Assembly (NCBI GenBank): GCA_947483555.1
Contig: CANKMW010000097.1
Location: 1-33,675, forward strand
Direction: 5' to 3'
Source of the DNA: Myxococcales bacterium
Lineage (GTDB): Bacteria; Myxococcota_A; Polyangia; Haliangiales; Haliangiaceae
DNA: 33,675 bases
Shown: one piece after another, positions 14,480 to 24,869 of the stretch
How the letters are laid out: the number at the start of each line of letters is the position of its first letter
Position numbering within the stretch: the first letter of the stretch is position 1
The notes under the pieces: generated by a model
What the model saw: the letters and a program-made list of their open reading frames with translations, nothing else
Databases searched by the model: none
Told to the model about the DNA's origin: nothing
Position numbers and translations under genes: made by a program

Positions 14480-17400
14480 TCAGGCCGCCGGCGACGCCGC
14501 GGCGGCGCCGATCTCTGATTCACCGCGATCGACCGCCTCGGGGCGGCCCAGCAGGCGCCGCACCAGCCGGGTCACCCGCACGCTCAGGCTGTCGAACAAC
14601 GAGTAGAAGACCGGGATCGCGACCAGGGTGAGCGCCAGCGACAGGGTCTGACCACCGACCACGACGCCGGCGATCGCCCTGGAGAAGCCCGAGCCGATGC
14701 CCTCGGTGACCAGGAGCGGGATCATGCCGGCGACAAACGCGAACGTGGTCATCAGGATCGGCCGCAGCCGGTCGCGCGCCGCCCGCACGATGGCCTGGTC
14801 GCGCGCCATGCCCTTGGCGCGCAGCTGGTTGGCGTGATCGATCTGCAGGATGCCGTTCTTCTTCACCATGCCGAACAGCACCAGCAAGCCGAGCATCGAG
14901 AAGATGTCGAGCTGGTTACCCGACACGATGATCGAGACCAGCGCGAACGGCAGCGTCAGCGGCAGGGTCAACATGATCGTGAACGGGTGCAGCCACGACT
15001 CGAACTGCGCCGCCAGCACCAGGTACATGAAGAGGAACGACAGCGCGAACGCGAACGCGAACGCCTGACCGGTGCGCGCCATCTCGCGGGTCTGCCCCCA
15101 GGGCGTGGCGTGGTAGCCGGGCGGCAGGTCGAGGGCCGCGAACGCCTGCTCCAGCTCCTGCGAGATGTTGCCCTGGTTGTAGCCGGGCGCGACGTTCATG
15201 GTGATCGTGATGCTCTTGGCTCGGTAGGTGCGGTTGACCTGGGACGGCCCGCTGCCCTCGGCTTCGGCCACCACATCGGAGAGCGGGACCTGACCGAGCG
15301 TCCGTGACGGCACCGTGATGATGCCGAGCAGCGTCGGGTCCCAGCGGAACCGCTCGCTGGCGCGCAGGAACACGCTGTACTGGCTGCCGCGCTCCTCGTA
15401 GGTCGAGCCTTCGAGGCCGCCCATGAGCAGCGCCAGGCTCGACGTGATGTCGGCGGGATCGACGCCGAGCGCGGCGGCGCGGTCGAGCTGCGGCCGCAGC
15501 GTGCGCTCGGGGAGCGGCTCGGGCAGGCTGGAGTCGAGATCGACGACCCCGGGCACGGTCCGCATCTTGTCGAGGACCCGCCGGGTGTACATCGACAGCC
15601 GATCGAGATCGGGGCCGCTGAGCAGGTACATGACCATGGCGTTCTGCTGGGCGCCGATCGAGAAGTCGTTGACCAGCTGGGCCGCGACCCGCGTGCCTTC
15701 GGGCATGTCCACGAGCACGTGCTTGCGCACGTCGTCCATGACCTGGTTCTGGCTGCGACCGCGGCGGTCCGGATCCGACAGCCGGACGTAGATGCTGGCG
15801 ATGTTCTGGATCTTCTGCTCGTTGTCGGCGACGGTGACCAGGGTGTGGGTGACCTCGGGGATCATGCGGGTGTTGCGGGCGATGCGCTCGGCCAGCACGA
15901 TCGTGGCATCGAGGCCGGTGCCTTCCTTGGTGTGGACGTAGATCTCGAAGTGGGCCTCGTCGTTCTCGGGGATGAACCCGAAGCCGGCCCGGCCGGCCAG
16001 CGGCACCACCGACATCAGCACGGCGATCGCGGCGACCACGACCAGCCAGCGGCGGCGGAGCAGGAACTCGAGCACCCGCCCATAGCCGCGCTCGAGGGGT
16101 CCGTAGAGGCGGTCGATGATGCGCTCGAGCACCGTCTTTTTCGGTTGCTCGCCGGCCGGCGGCGGCAGCGGCAACAGGCGGGCGGCCATCATCGGCGTGA
16201 GCGCGAACGAGACCAGCATCGACACCGCGATCGCGAACGCCATCGTCAACCCGAAGCTGCGCAGGAACTTGCCGACGATGCCGCCCATGAACGCGACTGG
16301 CAGGAACACCGCGAGCAAGGACAGCGTGGTGGCCACCACCGCCGACGAGATCTCCCGGGTCGCCTTGATCGCGGCCGGGAACGGCTTCTCGCCCTTCTCG
16401 ACGATGTGGCGATGGATGTTCTCGAGCACCACGATGGCGTCGTCGATGACGATGCCGACGGCGAGCGCGAGCGCCAGCAGCGTCATCATGTTGAGCGTGA
16501 AGCCGGCGACCATCATGAGGGCGAAGGTGCCGATGATCGAGATCGGGATCGAGATGGCGGCGATCACCGTCGAACGCACCGAGCCAAGGAACAGCAGCAC
16601 GACCAGGGCGGCGAGGAAGGCGCCGATGATGAGGTGCTCGGTGACCTGCGAGGCCGAGGTCCGGATCACCTCGGAGTTGTCGCGCACCACGTCGAGGGTG
16701 ACCCCGGGCGGCAACACGGTGGCGATCTCGGCGGCGGCAGCCTTGGCGCGGTCGACGACCAGGACCGTGTTGGACCCCGATTGCTTGCGCACCGCCAGTC
16801 CGACCGACGCGACGCCGTCGCGCACGGTGGCCGAGTCGGCGTCGGTCTCGGTGTCGATCACGAACGCCACGTCGCGCACCCTGATCGGGTGGCCGGGGAG
16901 CTGGCGCACGACGATGTCGCCGATCTGGTCGGGCGAGCCGACCCGGCCCTCGATGCGCATCGTCGCGGTGACCGGCCCGCGCTCGAGCCGGCCGCCTGGC
17001 ACGCTGATGTTCGCCACGCTGATGGCGCGGAAGACCTCGAGCGCGGCGACGCCGGCCGCCTGCAGGCGGATGGGATCGAGCGCGACCTCGATGCGGCGCT
17101 TGCGGCCGCCGACGATGCGGACCAGGCCGACACCGTCGATGGTCTCGAGCCGGCGCTTGACCACGTCCTCGGCGATGCGGGTGAGCTCACGGACCGAGGT
17201 GTCGCCCTTGATGGCCAGCATCAGCACCGGGGCGGCGTCGGGGTCGGCGCGCTGGATCACCGGCGGGCGCACGCTGGTCGGCAGATCACGGACCAGCGCC
17301 AGCCGATCGCGGATCTCCTGGGCCGCGACGTCGGCGTTCTTCTCGAGCGAGAACTGCACGATCACCAGCGACGCACCTTCGGTCGACACCGAGGACAGGG

Positions 17401-17638
17401 TCTCGATGCCACCGACGGTGTTGACGGCGGCCTCGATCTTGTCGGTGACGTCGGTCTCGACCGAGGTCGGGGCGGCGCCCGGGTAGACCGTCGTGATCGT
17501 GACCAGCGGGAAGTCGATCTTGGGGAACTTGTCGACGCCGAGCGAGCGGTAGCCGACCGCGCCGACCACGACGATGGTCAGCATGATCACGGCGGCCAGG
17601 ACCGGCCGGCGAACGGTGAGGTGACTGAGCCAGTTCAT
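14480..17638 (-). CDS. RND efflux pump inner-membrane permease (AcrB/HAE1-like)
   Basis: 1052 residues, normal length for the family. Twelve membrane segments with two large periplasmic loops are implied. The TM4 motif VGIVIDDAIVVLENI carries the proton-relay Asp399-Asp400, and the TM10 region FGMVKKNGILQIDHANQLR has the conserved Lys. The N-terminus VRRPVLAAVIMLTIVVVGAVGYRSLGVDKFPKIDFPLV is typical of HAE-1 multidrug pumps. A Shine-Dalgarno GGAG is 8 nt before the ATG. It is the last of three pump genes (38 bp after the adaptor). Substrate cannot be told from sequence. Confidence 0.95.
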   Translation of the reverse strand: MNWLSHLTVRRPVLAAVIMLTIVVVGAVGYRSLGVDKFPKIDFPLVTITTVYPGAAPTSVETDVTDKIEAAVNTVGGIETLSSVSTEGASLVIVQFSLEKNADVAAQEIRDRLALVRDLPTSVRPPVIQRADPDAAPVLMLAIKGDTSVRELTRIAEDVVKRRLETIDGVGLVRIVGGRKRRIEVALDPIRLQAAGVAALEVFRAISVANISVPGGRLERGPVTATMRIEGRVGSPDQIGDIVVRQLPGHPIRVRDVAFVIDTETDADSATVRDGVASVGLAVRKQSGSNTVLVVDRAKAAAAEIATVLPPGVTLDVVRDNSEVIRTSASQVTEHLIIGAFLAALVVLLFLGSVRSTVIAAISIPISIIGTFALMMVAGFTLNMMTLLALALAVGIVIDDAIVVLENIHRHIVEKGEKPFPAAIKATREISSAVVATTLSLLAVFLPVAFMGGIVGKFLRSFGLTMAFAIAVSMLVSFALTPMMAARLLPLPPPAGEQPKKTVLERIIDRLYGPLERGYGRVLEFLLRRRWLVVVAAIAVLMSVVPLAGRAGFGFIPENDEAHFEIYVHTKEGTGLDATIVLAERIARNTRMIPEVTHTLVTVADNEQKIQNIASIYVRLSDPDRRGRSQNQVMDDVRKHVLVDMPEGTRVAAQLVNDFSIGAQQNAMVMYLLSGPDLDRLSMYTRRVLDKMRTVPGVVDLDSSLPEPLPERTLRPQLDRAAALGVDPADITSSLALLMGGLEGSTYEERGSQYSVFLRASERFRWDPTLLGIITVPSRTLGQVPLSDVVAEAEGSGPSQVNRTYRAKSITITMNVAPGYNQGNISQELEQAFAALDLPPGYHATPWGQTREMARTGQAFAFAFALSFLFMYLVLAAQFESWLHPFTIMLTLPLTLPFALVSIIVSGNQLDIFSMLGLLVLFGMVKKNGILQIDHANQLRAKGMARDQAIVRAARDRLRPILMTTFAFVAGMIPLLVTEGIGSGFSRAIAGVVVGGQTLSLALTLVAIPVFYSLFDSLSVRVTRLVRRLLGRPEAVDRGESEIGAAAASPAA

Positions 17639-17676
17639 GACGATCTCCTGGAAACCGGGCGCTCGCCCTGGCCTCG

Positions 17677-18744
17677 CTACTCGACCTTGACGCCGTCGAC
17701 GACCTGGTCGTCGACCTTGGCCGCGACTCGATCACCGGCGACGACACCGCGCAGGATCGCCACCATCTCGCCCGGCAGCTCGGGACCGAGTTGCACCACC
17801 CGCTCCTCGAGGCGGCCCTTGACCACCGCGAACAGGCGCCAGGTGTTGCCGCGCCGCACCACCGCCGGCTTCGGCACCACCGGCATCGGCGTGGTGCCGA
17901 CCGTGATGGTGGCCTCGGCGAACATGCCCGGCACCAGCGGCGAACCGGGGGCCAGCTCGGCCTCGGCGATCAGTGCCCGGTTCAGGCGCCCGATCTCGGA
18001 GCCCAGCTTGGTGACCTTGGCGGCGAAGCGTTGCGCCGGGTAGGCGACCGCCTCGATGGTGACGTCCTGCTGCAGCTTGACCCGCGGCACCCAGGCCTCG
18101 GGCACGCTGAGGTCGACGCGCAGCGGGTCGTCGTCGACCAGCGTCACCAGCGGCACGCCGGGGCCGACCCACTCGCCGGGCGAGATCATGCGGGTCGTGA
18201 TCACGCCGGCGAACGGGGCCCGGACCACGCCGTCGGAGATCGACTTCGAAGCCAGCTGGAGCTGCGCCCGGGTCGCGGCCACGGTCTGGGCGGCGGCGGT
18301 ACAGCTCGTCATCTCACGCTCGTACTGCGAGCGGGTGATCGCCCCCTTGTCGAGCAGCTGTTGCGACCGCTTGCACTCGTCGCGGGCGAGCTGCTCCTGG
18401 GCCTGGGCCGCCGCGAGCTGGGCCCGGATCGACTGCGCCGACAGCGCGGCGTTCGACGCGTCGAGGCGAACCAGCGGATCGCCGAACTTCACCCGGCTGC
18501 CGCGATCGACGACCACGGTCAGGACCTTGCCCGGCACCGACGCGGTCACGTCCGACGACTCGCTGGCGACCACCGTGCCGGTGAGCGTCAGCCGCTCGGG
18601 CGCCGGCTGGGTCGTGACCTGATGGAGCGCGATCTTGGTCGCCGCCTCGGTGGTGCGGGCGTCGGCGGCCTTGGCGTCGGAGCGATTGCACCCGGCGGCG
18701 GCGATCGCGACGAGCAACAGGACGCGAACCGGCGTGAGCTTCAT
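17677..18744 (-). CDS. RND efflux periplasmic adaptor (membrane fusion protein)
   Basis: 355 residues. A lipoprotein signal (LLVAIAAAGC) puts the lipidated Cys at 19. The lipoyl half-motif SDVTASVPGKVLTVVVDRGSRVKFGDPLVRLD is followed by a coiled-coil hairpin (AQSIRAQLAAAQAQEQLARDECKRSQQLL, ITRSQYEREM) and the second lipoyl half (VRAPFAGVITTRMISPGEWV). A barrel and a C-terminal domain follow. GGAG about 9 nt before the ATG supports the start; a longer in-frame start exists at 18783. It links the pump and the TolC protein and lies 40 bp after tolC. Confidence 0.93.
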   Translation of the reverse strand: MKLTPVRVLLLVAIAAAGCNRSDAKAADARTTEAATKIALHQVTTQPAPERLTLTGTVVASESSDVTASVPGKVLTVVVDRGSRVKFGDPLVRLDASNAALSAQSIRAQLAAAQAQEQLARDECKRSQQLLDKGAITRSQYEREMTSCTAAAQTVAATRAQLQLASKSISDGVVRAPFAGVITTRMISPGEWVGPGVPLVTLVDDDPLRVDLSVPEAWVPRVKLQQDVTIEAVAYPAQRFAAKVTKLGSEIGRLNRALIAEAELAPGSPLVPGMFAEATITVGTTPMPVVPKPAVVRRGNTWRLFAVVKGRLEERVVQLGPELPGEMVAILRGVVAGDRVAAKVDDQVVDGVKVE

Positions 18745-18784
18745 GGACGTCTTCTCCGGGGCTGGAAACCACAGGGCTCGCATG

Positions 18785-20164
18785 TCACTCGCTTCCGCTG
18801 ACGTGGGCCAGGCGGACCCGCGCGATGCGGCGATCGATGAGCGCGTCGATGGCGGCGATCCGCGCCCGGGTCAGCTCGGTGTCGGCGTCGATCAGCTCGA
18901 GCGCCGTGCCGCGTTCGGCGGCCAGCAGCTCCTGCCGGACCCGGTGACTCTCCTCGGCGGCGGCCAGTCCGCGCCGGGTCGCCGCATAGGCGCGATCGGC
19001 GAGCACGACCGCCTGCCGGGCGGCCGTGACCTGGATCCGGACCCCGAGCTCGAGCCCGGCGCGATCGGCGTCGAGCGCGCGCAGCTGCGCGTCCCACCTG
19101 GCGTCGTCGGGACCATGATCGAGGTAGTCGTTGAGCGACCATGACAGCTGCGCGCCGGCGGCCCACGTGAACGAGAACGCGTCCTGGGCCGGGATGATGC
19201 GCTGATTGGGGTTGTCGTAGACCGCCTGGGCGAAGAGCGAGAGCCGCGGCAGGCGTTCGACGCCCGCGGCCTTGCGCTGCTGCGCGACCGCAGCGCGCGC
19301 CGCCATCAGGGTCTCGAGCTCCGGCCGACGGGCGAGCGCGGCGCGGGTCAACTCGGCGGCGCCGACCAGCTCGGCATCGGGGCCGACCGCGCGGATATCC
19401 TCGCCGATGGCGAGCGGCTCGTCGGCGCCGGCGCCGATCGCGATGCGCAGCTGCTCGCCGCGGAGCGCGGCCAGCTGCCCGACCTGGGCCTGCGCGAGCT
19501 CGACCTGCGCCAGCTGCGCCTGCAAGCGCAGCACGTCGGCGCGCGACACCCGGTTGACCTCGGCCAGCGCCTCGATCTGGCCCAGGTTGGCGCTGACCTG
19601 CACCAGCAGGCGCTCGGCGACCACGACCTGGAGTTCGGCCCGCACCCACTCGTAGTAGGCGACCCGGGCGTCGACCGCGGCGGTGAGCTCGGCGCCCCGC
19701 TGTCCGCGCTCGGCGGCGACGATGCCGAGCTCGGTCGCACGCCCGAGCGGCGGCAAGCGCAAGAACAGATCGGTGACTGGAATCGCGACCTGCGCGCCGA
19801 GGTGAAACGAATCGAGCACGACCGGAAACGAGAATCCCGGCGCCAGCTCGGGAAGCTCGACGTCCGACAGGCGGGTGTAGCCGGCGGTCAACGTCGTGTG
19901 GGGGACGAACGCGAACGTCACGTCGTCGCGGCCGGCTCGAGCGCTGGCGGTCTCGGCGACCTTGCGCCGCACGGCCGGACTGGCGGCGACCGCCCGCGCG
20001 GCGGCCTGGTCGGCCGTGAGACCGCCGGGCCTGGCGAGCAGCGCGGCGAGCGCGGCGTCGAACGGTGAGGGTACGAGTGGCGCTGGCGCCGGCGCGGCGG
20101 GCTGGGCGACGGCCGCGGTGGCCAGCCCGACCACGACGGTGGCCGCCAGAGGAAGCAAACGCAT
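18785..20164 (-). CDS. TolC-family outer-membrane efflux protein
   Basis: 459 residues. Signal peptide LLPLAATVVVGLATAAVA-Q (cleavage near 23). Two long alpha-helical repeats typical of TolC: AVRRKVAETASARAGRDDV with LQAQLAQVELAQAQVGQLAALRGEQL, and ELETLMAARAAVAQQRKAAGVERLPRLSLFAQ with the second set at DRAYAATRRGLAAAEESHRVRQELL. It is the first gene of the pump operon. ATG 20164 is chosen because it gives the signal peptide; ATG 20188 adds MGAACCDP but falls in the sigma-54 promoter. The predicted start is then almost leaderless. Confidence 0.9.
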   Translation of the reverse strand: MRLLPLAATVVVGLATAAVAQPAAPAPAPLVPSPFDAALAALLARPGGLTADQAAARAVAASPAVRRKVAETASARAGRDDVTFAFVPHTTLTAGYTRLSDVELPELAPGFSFPVVLDSFHLGAQVAIPVTDLFLRLPPLGRATELGIVAAERGQRGAELTAAVDARVAYYEWVRAELQVVVAERLLVQVSANLGQIEALAEVNRVSRADVLRLQAQLAQVELAQAQVGQLAALRGEQLRIAIGAGADEPLAIGEDIRAVGPDAELVGAAELTRAALARRPELETLMAARAAVAQQRKAAGVERLPRLSLFAQAVYDNPNQRIIPAQDAFSFTWAAGAQLSWSLNDYLDHGPDDARWDAQLRALDADRAGLELGVRIQVTAARQAVVLADRAYAATRRGLAAAEESHRVRQELLAAERGTALELIDADTELTRARIAAIDALIDRRIARVRLAHVSGSE

Positions 20165-20176
20165 GGGGTCGCAACA

Positions 20177-20192
20177 AGCAGCGCCCATGCCA
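20177..20192 (-). promoter_or_regulatory. Candidate sigma-54 (-24/-12) promoter of the efflux operon
   Basis: On the minus strand, TGGCATG (20192-20186), four bases, then CTGCT (20181-20177). GG at 20191-20190 and GC at 20179-20178 are separated by exactly 10 nt, the invariant sigma-54 spacing. Only the first T of TTGC is changed to C. The predicted start is near 20166, 2 nt before the tolC ATG. Confidence 0.6.
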
Positions 20193-20262
20193 CGTCGCGA
20201 GGGCCGCTTTCCGAGCAGTTACCATCACCGGCGGCGGTGTCGCAGACCGGCCTGTCGGTTCT

Positions 20263-20292
20263 CCGTACAGCCGTCGACGGTTCACTGTACGG
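20263..20292. promoter_or_regulatory. Inverted repeat, likely activator (UAS) site
   Basis: CCGTACAG (20263-20270) and CTGTACGG (20285-20292) are perfect 8-bp inverted repeats. Between them is the palindrome CCGTCGACGG (20271-20280). The centre is about 111 bp upstream of the predicted tolC start, the usual distance for NtrC-type activators. Confidence 0.55.
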
Positions 20293-20323
20293 CTGACGGG
20301 TCACCGACCGGCGGCCCCCGCGC

Positions 20324-20329
20324 TACGAT
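20324..20329 (+). promoter_or_regulatory. -10-like box TACGAT of the kinase gene
   Basis: TACGAT ends 6 nt before the ATG at 20336. No Shine-Dalgarno sequence is seen. Confidence 0.45.
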
Positions 20330-20335
20330 GCGCGC

Positions 20336-21729
20336 ATGTCCGCAGATCGGGCGTCGCGACGTGGACCGACCCTGGTTGGCCCGGCGCTCGCAGAGTCGGC
20401 GGCCGTGTGGCGTGGCACGCGGAACGACGTGATCATGGCGACCGGTCGCCAGAACGTGGCCTTCGCGGCCGCGTGCGGCCTGGTGTCGATGGGGCTCATC
20501 GTCGCGATCCTGGTCCACGCCGGGTACCCGACCTGGCGTGTGGTGACACCGTTCGCGGCCTGGGCGACGCTGATCGGGGCGCAGTTCAGCGTCCTGCGCT
20601 GGGTCGACCGCGATCGCACGCGCTTGGATCGCGCCGTGTACCTGATGCACGGCCTGGCCCAGGCCTACCTGGTCGCCACCGTCGCGGTCACCGGCGGCCT
20701 GCGCAGCCCGATGCTGCCGTCGCTGGGCACCGCGTCCGTGATCCCGGTGGTGTTCTTCGGTGCCCAGGCGGCGACCCGCTGGCTGACGGCGTCGATCGTC
20801 ATCCTGTTCTCGCTGGTCGCGCTGATGCCGACCTCGTGGCTGGGACCCGTGCTGCCGCACGATCACTTCGTTGCCGCCGCCATCGTCTCCTTCGGCTGGA
20901 CCATCGCGATCGTCACCAACTTCATCAGCCGGGTGCTCGCGGCGACCCAGACCGCCACCTTCGCCGTCGAGGTGCTCAACGAAGAGCGGGTCGCGGCCGC
21001 CGCCGAGCACGCCGAGCGCCTGCAGTCGGTGGGGGCCAAGGTCGCCCACGAGCTCAAGAACCCGCTGGCATCGATCAAGGGCCTGGTCCAGCTGGTGTCG
21101 CGGTCCGCGGACGGACCGCGGACGCCCGAACGCCTCGACGTCATGCAAGCCGAGGTCGCGCGCATGGAGGCGATCCTGGCCGAGTACCTGTCGTTCTCGC
21201 GCCCGCTCGAGGACCTGCGGCCGCAGCCGGTCGATCTGGCCGAGGTCGCCGGCTCGGCGCTGGCCGCGGTCTCCGGTCGCGTCGAGAGCGGCCGCATCAC
21301 GCTGCACGTCGACACCCGGGCCACGCTGATCGAGGCCGACCCGCGCCGGCTCAAGGAGGCGCTGCTCAACGTGCTGACCAACGCCGTCGAAGCGACGCCG
21401 GCGGGTGGCACGATCCGGGTCTCGGCGCGGCCCGATCCCGTCGGTGGCGCCGGCGGGGGCGTCGTCGAGATCATGGACAGCGGTCGCGGCATCAAGCCCG
21501 ACGACCTCGCCCGGCTGGGCACCAGCTACTTCACGACCCGCGACGGCGGCACCGGCCTCGGGGTCGTGCTGGCCCAGACGGTGATCGCCCAGCACGGCGG
21601 CACGCTGCACTACGCCAGCGATCCCGAGCACGGTACGGCGGTGACCATCCGGCTGCCGGCACGACCCGCTCCGGCCGGTGTCCATGACGTGCTGACCACC
21701 TCGGCGAGCCCGCCGCCCCAGGCGACGGC

Positions 21730-21733
<4 letters not shown>
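20336..21733 (+). CDS. Membrane sensor histidine kinase
   Basis: 465 residues. The N-terminal half (about 35-205) has roughly six hydrophobic segments (FAAACGLVSMGLIVAILVHAG, TPFAAWATLIGAQFSVLRW, YLVATVAVTGGL, ASIVILFSLVALM, AAAIVSFGWTIAIVTNF). A coiled linker leads to HisKA with the phospho-acceptor His238 in VAHELKNPLASIKG. The ATPase domain has an N-box (LKEALLNVLTNAVEA), IMDSGRGIKPDDLARLG and GGTGLGVVLAQ. No periplasmic domain is evident, so the signal is probably sensed in or at the membrane. Its stop overlaps the response regulator's GTG. Confidence 0.92.
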
Positions 21734-23133
<1,400 letters not shown>

Positions 23134-23138
23134 TCCCT

Positions 23139-23144
23139 TACGAT
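23139..23144 (+). promoter_or_regulatory. -10-like box TACGAT of the PAP2 gene
   Basis: TACGAT ends 6 nt before the ATG at 23151, just after the response regulator stop. Confidence 0.45.
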
Positions 23145-23150
23145 GGCGGG

Positions 23151-23981
23151 ATGCCGCGCGCCACCCGTTCACGCCGCGCCGCGCTGAGCGCTGGTCTCGC
23201 CGCGGCCGTGACGCTCGCCGCGTCGCCGCGCGTGACGTTCGCCGACGACGTCGTCGCCGACCCCGATCGCCGGCTCCACCTGCCGTTGACGCTGGGCCTG
23301 GCCACGCTCTACTTCCTCAGCGAGGCGCCGCTCAAGGGCCCGCTGTCCAAGGACTCGTGTCGCTGGTGCGGACCGACCCTGTTCGACGACGCGGTGCGCG
23401 ATGGGCTGCGGTGGGCGGACCGAGATCGAGCCCACGCCATCAGCAACTGGACCGGCTTCGCCGCCGCCCCGCTGTTCGCGCTCGGTGGCCTCGGCCTGGT
23501 CGGGCACCTCGACGATCGCGGCGAAAATCGGCTCGACGACGGCCTGATCGTCGCCGAGTCGGCGGCGATCGCCGGCGTGATCAACTTCGCCGTCAAGGCC
23601 GCGGTGGCGCGCGAGCGACCGTTCGTTCACCAGCTCGCGCCCGAGGACAAGCCCGACACGCCGCACCCGCAGGACAACAACCAGTCCTTCTACTCGGGGC
23701 ATTCGACGTTGTCGATGAGCCTGGCGGTCTCGGCCGGCACGGTGGCGTCGATGCGCGGCTACCGGTGGGCGCCAGCGCTGTACGGCGGCGGGATCGCGCT
23801 GTCGTTGACGACCGGCTACCTGCGCATCGCCGCCGACAAGCACTGGGCCACCGACGTGGTCACGGGCTGGGTGGTGGGCGCGGCGTTCGGCTACGCGGTC
23901 CCCCGGTTTCTGCACCGCAAGGGCACCGACGTGACGCCGCTGGCGACCGGCTCGACGGTTGGCGTCGCGTTGCGCTGGTAG
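23151..23981 (+). CDS. PAP2-superfamily phosphatase
   Basis: 276 residues. The N-terminus has an SRRAAL stretch followed by a hydrophobic run and cleavage near TFA-DD; this could be a Tat-type signal. The three acid-phosphatase motifs are present: K-x6-RP (KAAVARERP), SGH (SFYSGHSTLS) and R-x5-H-x3-D (RIAADKHWATD). Several hydrophobic segments suggest an outer-membrane or envelope phosphatase acting on lipid phosphates. The C-terminus GSTVGVALRW ends in an aromatic residue as in barrel proteins. ATG 23151 has no Shine-Dalgarno but a -10-like box 6 nt upstream. Confidence 0.88.
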   Translation: MPRATRSRRAALSAGLAAAVTLAASPRVTFADDVVADPDRRLHLPLTLGLATLYFLSEAPLKGPLSKDSCRWCGPTLFDDAVRDGLRWADRDRAHAISNWTGFAAAPLFALGGLGLVGHLDDRGENRLDDGLIVAESAAIAGVINFAVKAAVARERPFVHQLAPEDKPDTPHPQDNNQSFYSGHSTLSMSLAVSAGTVASMRGYRWAPALYGGGIALSLTTGYLRIAADKHWATDVVTGWVVGAAFGYAVPRFLHRKGTDVTPLATGSTVGVALRW

Positions 23982-24017
23982 CGGTCTCGACCCAGCGCCA
24001 ACCCGGTCGTGACGGGT

Positions 24018-24023
24018 TAGGCT
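24018..24023 (+). promoter_or_regulatory. -10-like box TAGGCT of the methyltransferase gene
   Basis: TAGGCT ends 5 nt before the GTG at 24029 and supports that start. Confidence 0.4.
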
Positions 24024-24028
24024 CGGAC

Positions 24029-24778
24029 GTGGCAAGAGACCTGGCTTCACGTCTGCGGGCGACGGCGCCGTTGTGGGTGGCGGTCGGCTGCTCGTCGCCG
24101 TCGCCGGCGGCAGGTCCAGCGCCGCCGGCGCACCCCGCCGGTGCGGTCGCCGATCATCGTCACGGTCAGCACGCCGAGGGCATGCCGCACCGCTTCGAGG
24201 ACGCCGACCGCTGGGCCGCCGTGTTCGACGATCCGGAACGCGACGCCTGGCAACAGCCCGAGGTGGTGATCCGGGCCCTGGACCTGACCCCGGGCATGAC
24301 GGTCGCGGACGTCGGCGCCGGCACCGGCTACTTCGAGGGTCGCCTGTCGGCGGCGGTCGGCGCGCGGGGACAGGTCATCGCGACCGACGTCGAGGCCGAC
24401 ATGATCCGCTACCTCGCCGAGCGCGGCGCGCGCGACGGCTGGACCAACGTGCGCTCGCTGCAGGTGGCGGCCGGGGATCCGGGCCTCGACCCCGGCTCGG
24501 TGGACCGCGTCCTGATCGTCGATGTCTGGCACCACCTCGCCGACCGGCAAGCGTACGCGGCCCGCCTCGCCGCTGCGCTGCGACCCGGCGGCCGCATCGT
24601 GATCGTCGACTTCACGCTCGACGCGGAGCGCGGGCCGCCGCGCCACCTCCGGATCGGCGCCGACGCGATCGTTGCCGAGCTCGGCGCCGCCGGGCTGGTG
24701 GCCGAGGTCACCGCCGACCAGCTTCCCGATCAGTACATCGTCGTCGCGCGCCTCGCTGCGGAGGGACGACCGCAGTAG
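24029..24778 (+). CDS. SAM-dependent methyltransferase with lipoprotein-like N-terminus
   Basis: 249 residues. From GTG 24029 the N-terminus has two positive residues and a short hydrophobic run ending VAVGC, so Cys21 could be lipidated. A His-rich linker (DHRHGQHAEGMPH, about 45-57) follows. The class I methyltransferase core starts near 92 with VADVGAGTGYFEGRL, then VIATDVEADMI, VDRVLIVDVWHHLADR and LRPGGRIVIVDF. The His-rich linker followed by 'RF-DA-RWA-VFDDP' recalls, from memory, a family found in Myxococcota with lipobox starts. An exported SAM enzyme would be odd because SAM is cytoplasmic. A start at a later codon is possible. Confidence 0.78.
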   Translation: MARDLASRLRATAPLWVAVGCSSPSPAAGPAPPAHPAGAVADHRHGQHAEGMPHRFEDADRWAAVFDDPERDAWQQPEVVIRALDLTPGMTVADVGAGTGYFEGRLSAAVGARGQVIATDVEADMIRYLAERGARDGWTNVRSLQVAAGDPGLDPGSVDRVLIVDVWHHLADRQAYAARLAAALRPGGRIVIVDFTLDAERGPPRHLRIGADAIVAELGAAGLVAEVTADQLPDQYIVVARLAAEGRPQ

Positions 24779-24869
24779 CCCGACGTGGTCCGACCTGGGC
24801 GTGTAAGGTCGACGTCAGGACGACCGGCGCTCGGCAATCAGCGTGCAACGTGGGTCGGGCTCGTGCGTC

